Source of the DNA: SKPS01 sp964469215
GTDB taxonomy: Bacteria; Bacteroidota; Bacteroidia; Bacteroidales; SKPS01
DNA: 64,000 nt
NCBI GenBank assembly: GCA_964469215.1
Contig: CAYXYB010000001.1
Span: 434,001-498,000, forward strand
Direction of reading: 5' to 3'
Part shown: one piece after another, positions 63,304-64,000 of the stretch
How positions within the stretch are numbered: the stretch's first letter is position 1
How the letters are laid out: each line of letters begins with the position of its first letter
The notes under the pieces: generated by a model
Databases searched by the model: none
What the model saw: the letters and a program-made list of their open reading frames with translations, nothing else
What the model was told of the DNA's origin: nothing
Made by a program: the position numbers and the translations under genes

Positions 63304-64000
63304 ATGGAACTGTCTGACTTCTTTCAGCCTCTCAGTGAGGATCTTTTACCTGATGATATCATCACAAGGAACAGAATTGGAGAAACAATTGACGGTTATT
63401 TTCAGGATGGCCCCTTTCCCGATCCTTCCGGTTATGAAATTGCTATTATTGGCGTACCTGAAGACCGCAATGCGCTAGTCAATATTGGTTCAGCAATGGC
63501 GCCTGATATTGTCAGGGATGCTTTTTACAAACTCCATAAAGGTGCAGTTCACCCCCGTGTTGTTGACCTCGGAAATCTTGTAAGGGGGCATTCACCTGAT
63601 GATACATATTTTGCTCTTGCCAGCGTTGTTTCAAATCTTATTTCAATGAACGTGCTGCCCGTTATTATTGGCGGCAGTCAGGATCTTACTTTCGGGCAAT
63701 ACAGAGCCTATGAAAAACTTGGCCAGATAATAAACCTGGTGGCCATAGATCCGAGATTCGACCTGGGTGATGCTGAAGGTACTCTCGATAATTATTCATA
63801 TCTGAGCAGGATAATCCTCCATCAGCCTAATTTCCTGTTTAATTTCACTAATATTGGCTATCAATCCTATTATGTTGATAATGATGCTATTCAATTGATG
63901 AAGAATCTGCTTTTCGATGCCTACAGAGTTGGTTTGATAAGAGATAATCCCGAAGACAGTGAACCTCTGATACGCAATGCAGATATTATATCAGTAGATG
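63304..64000 (+). CDS. Arginase/formimidoylglutamase-family protein, N-terminal part, with altered metal ligands
   Basis: An ATG frame open for 232 codons to the window edge. The ureohydrolase fold is recognisable: AIIGVPEDRNALVNIGSAMA near the start, VIIGGSQD at the first metal loop and LVAIDPRFDLG at the second. In active arginases these loops read GG(D/G)H and D-A-H-x-D and bind two Mn ions. Here the His ligands are Gln126 and Arg151, while Asp149 and Asp153 remain. The third metal loop lies beyond the edge. It follows topA by 36 bases. Family placement is firm; hydrolase activity is doubtful. Confidence 0.75.
   Translation, partial: MELSDFFQPLSEDLLPDDIITRNRIGETIDGYFQDGPFPDPSGYEIAIIGVPEDRNALVNIGSAMAPDIVRDAFYKLHKGAVHPRVVDLGNLVRGHSPDDTYFALASVVSNLISMNVLPVIIGGSQDLTFGQYRAYEKLGQIINLVAIDPRFDLGDAEGTLDNYSYLSRIILHQPNFLFNFTNIGYQSYYVDNDAIQLMKNLLFDAYRVGLIRDNPEDSEPLIRNADIISVD

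Noticed and set aside
1..64000. tRNA or rRNA genes
   Set aside because: No cloverleaf-like or rRNA-like segment was recognised by eye; a covariance-model scan would be decisive.

Overview
The window looks like a chromosomal segment of a member of the Bacteroidota (class Bacteroidia). Four things support this. Many genes are preceded by the Bacteroidota-type -7 box TAnnTTTG, in several cases with TTTG about 17-21 bases upstream. A type IX secretion (T9SS) PorU-like/PorV-like pair is present, with T9SS-sorted cargo. Methylmalonyl-CoA mutase is encoded as a separate small/large subunit pair. Start codons generally lack Shine-Dalgarno sequences. No rRNA, tRNA, CRISPR array, integrase or intact insertion sequence was recognised.

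Layout. 0-5 kb: a STAS anti-sigma antagonist with the start of a second gene, a VanX-like D-Ala-D-Ala dipeptidase, an alpha/beta hydrolase divergent from an Nramp-like transporter with altered metal-site residues, and a ferredoxin-nitroreductase fusion. 5-12 kb: a complete TetR-TolC-HlyD-ATPase-ATPase-permease-permease efflux operon of the YbhGFSR type. 12-15 kb: a decayed T9SS cargo gene, short intergenic repeats, an AlkD-like glycosylase and TspO. 15-19.2 kb: a defence island with an SRA-HNH type IV-like nuclease, a TdeIII-like type II restriction-modification system with a controller protein, and a vestige of a vsr mismatch endonuclease. 19-27.5 kb: a TetR regulator, a DUF4349 lipoprotein, the PorU-like protease and its PorV-like partner, then a MITE-like inverted repeat.

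27.5-64 kb is mostly core housekeeping: lnt, a WG-repeat protein, lptB, rplU-rpmA with a clear terminator, serS, a lipoprotein-TPR-rsmA operon, a YgiQ radical SAM protein, and mutA-mutB. Next come HU, a 29-residue basic COX24-like microprotein, RNase E/G, recX, and prfB with a programmed +1 frameshift. The rest is a GH3/beta-lactamase fusion whose GH3 part lacks its catalytic residues, osmC, a haem-motif T9SS cargo protein, a THUMP RNA methyltransferase, pfkA, priA, an FtsB-like protein, a TylF-like methyltransferase, miaB, topA, and the start of an arginase-fold protein with altered metal ligands.

How the genes fit together. Envelope biogenesis recurs (Lnt, LptB, VanX-like peptidase, GH3/beta-lactamase, PorU/PorV, efflux pump). 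Translation and nucleic-acid maintenance form the second theme (RF2, L21, L27, SerRS, RsmA, MiaB, RNase G, TopA, PriA, RecX). The accessory part is concentrated at about 12-19.2 kb, where the restriction-modification genes are visibly more A+T-rich than their surroundings and broken genes lie on both sides. I did not find one unmistakably new multi-gene system. The best leads are the defence island with its vsr relic and operator-promoter, the COX24-like microprotein in the HU/RNase G cluster, the RF2 recoding site in a Shine-Dalgarno-poor genome, and several proteins that keep a family fold but have lost its hallmark residues.
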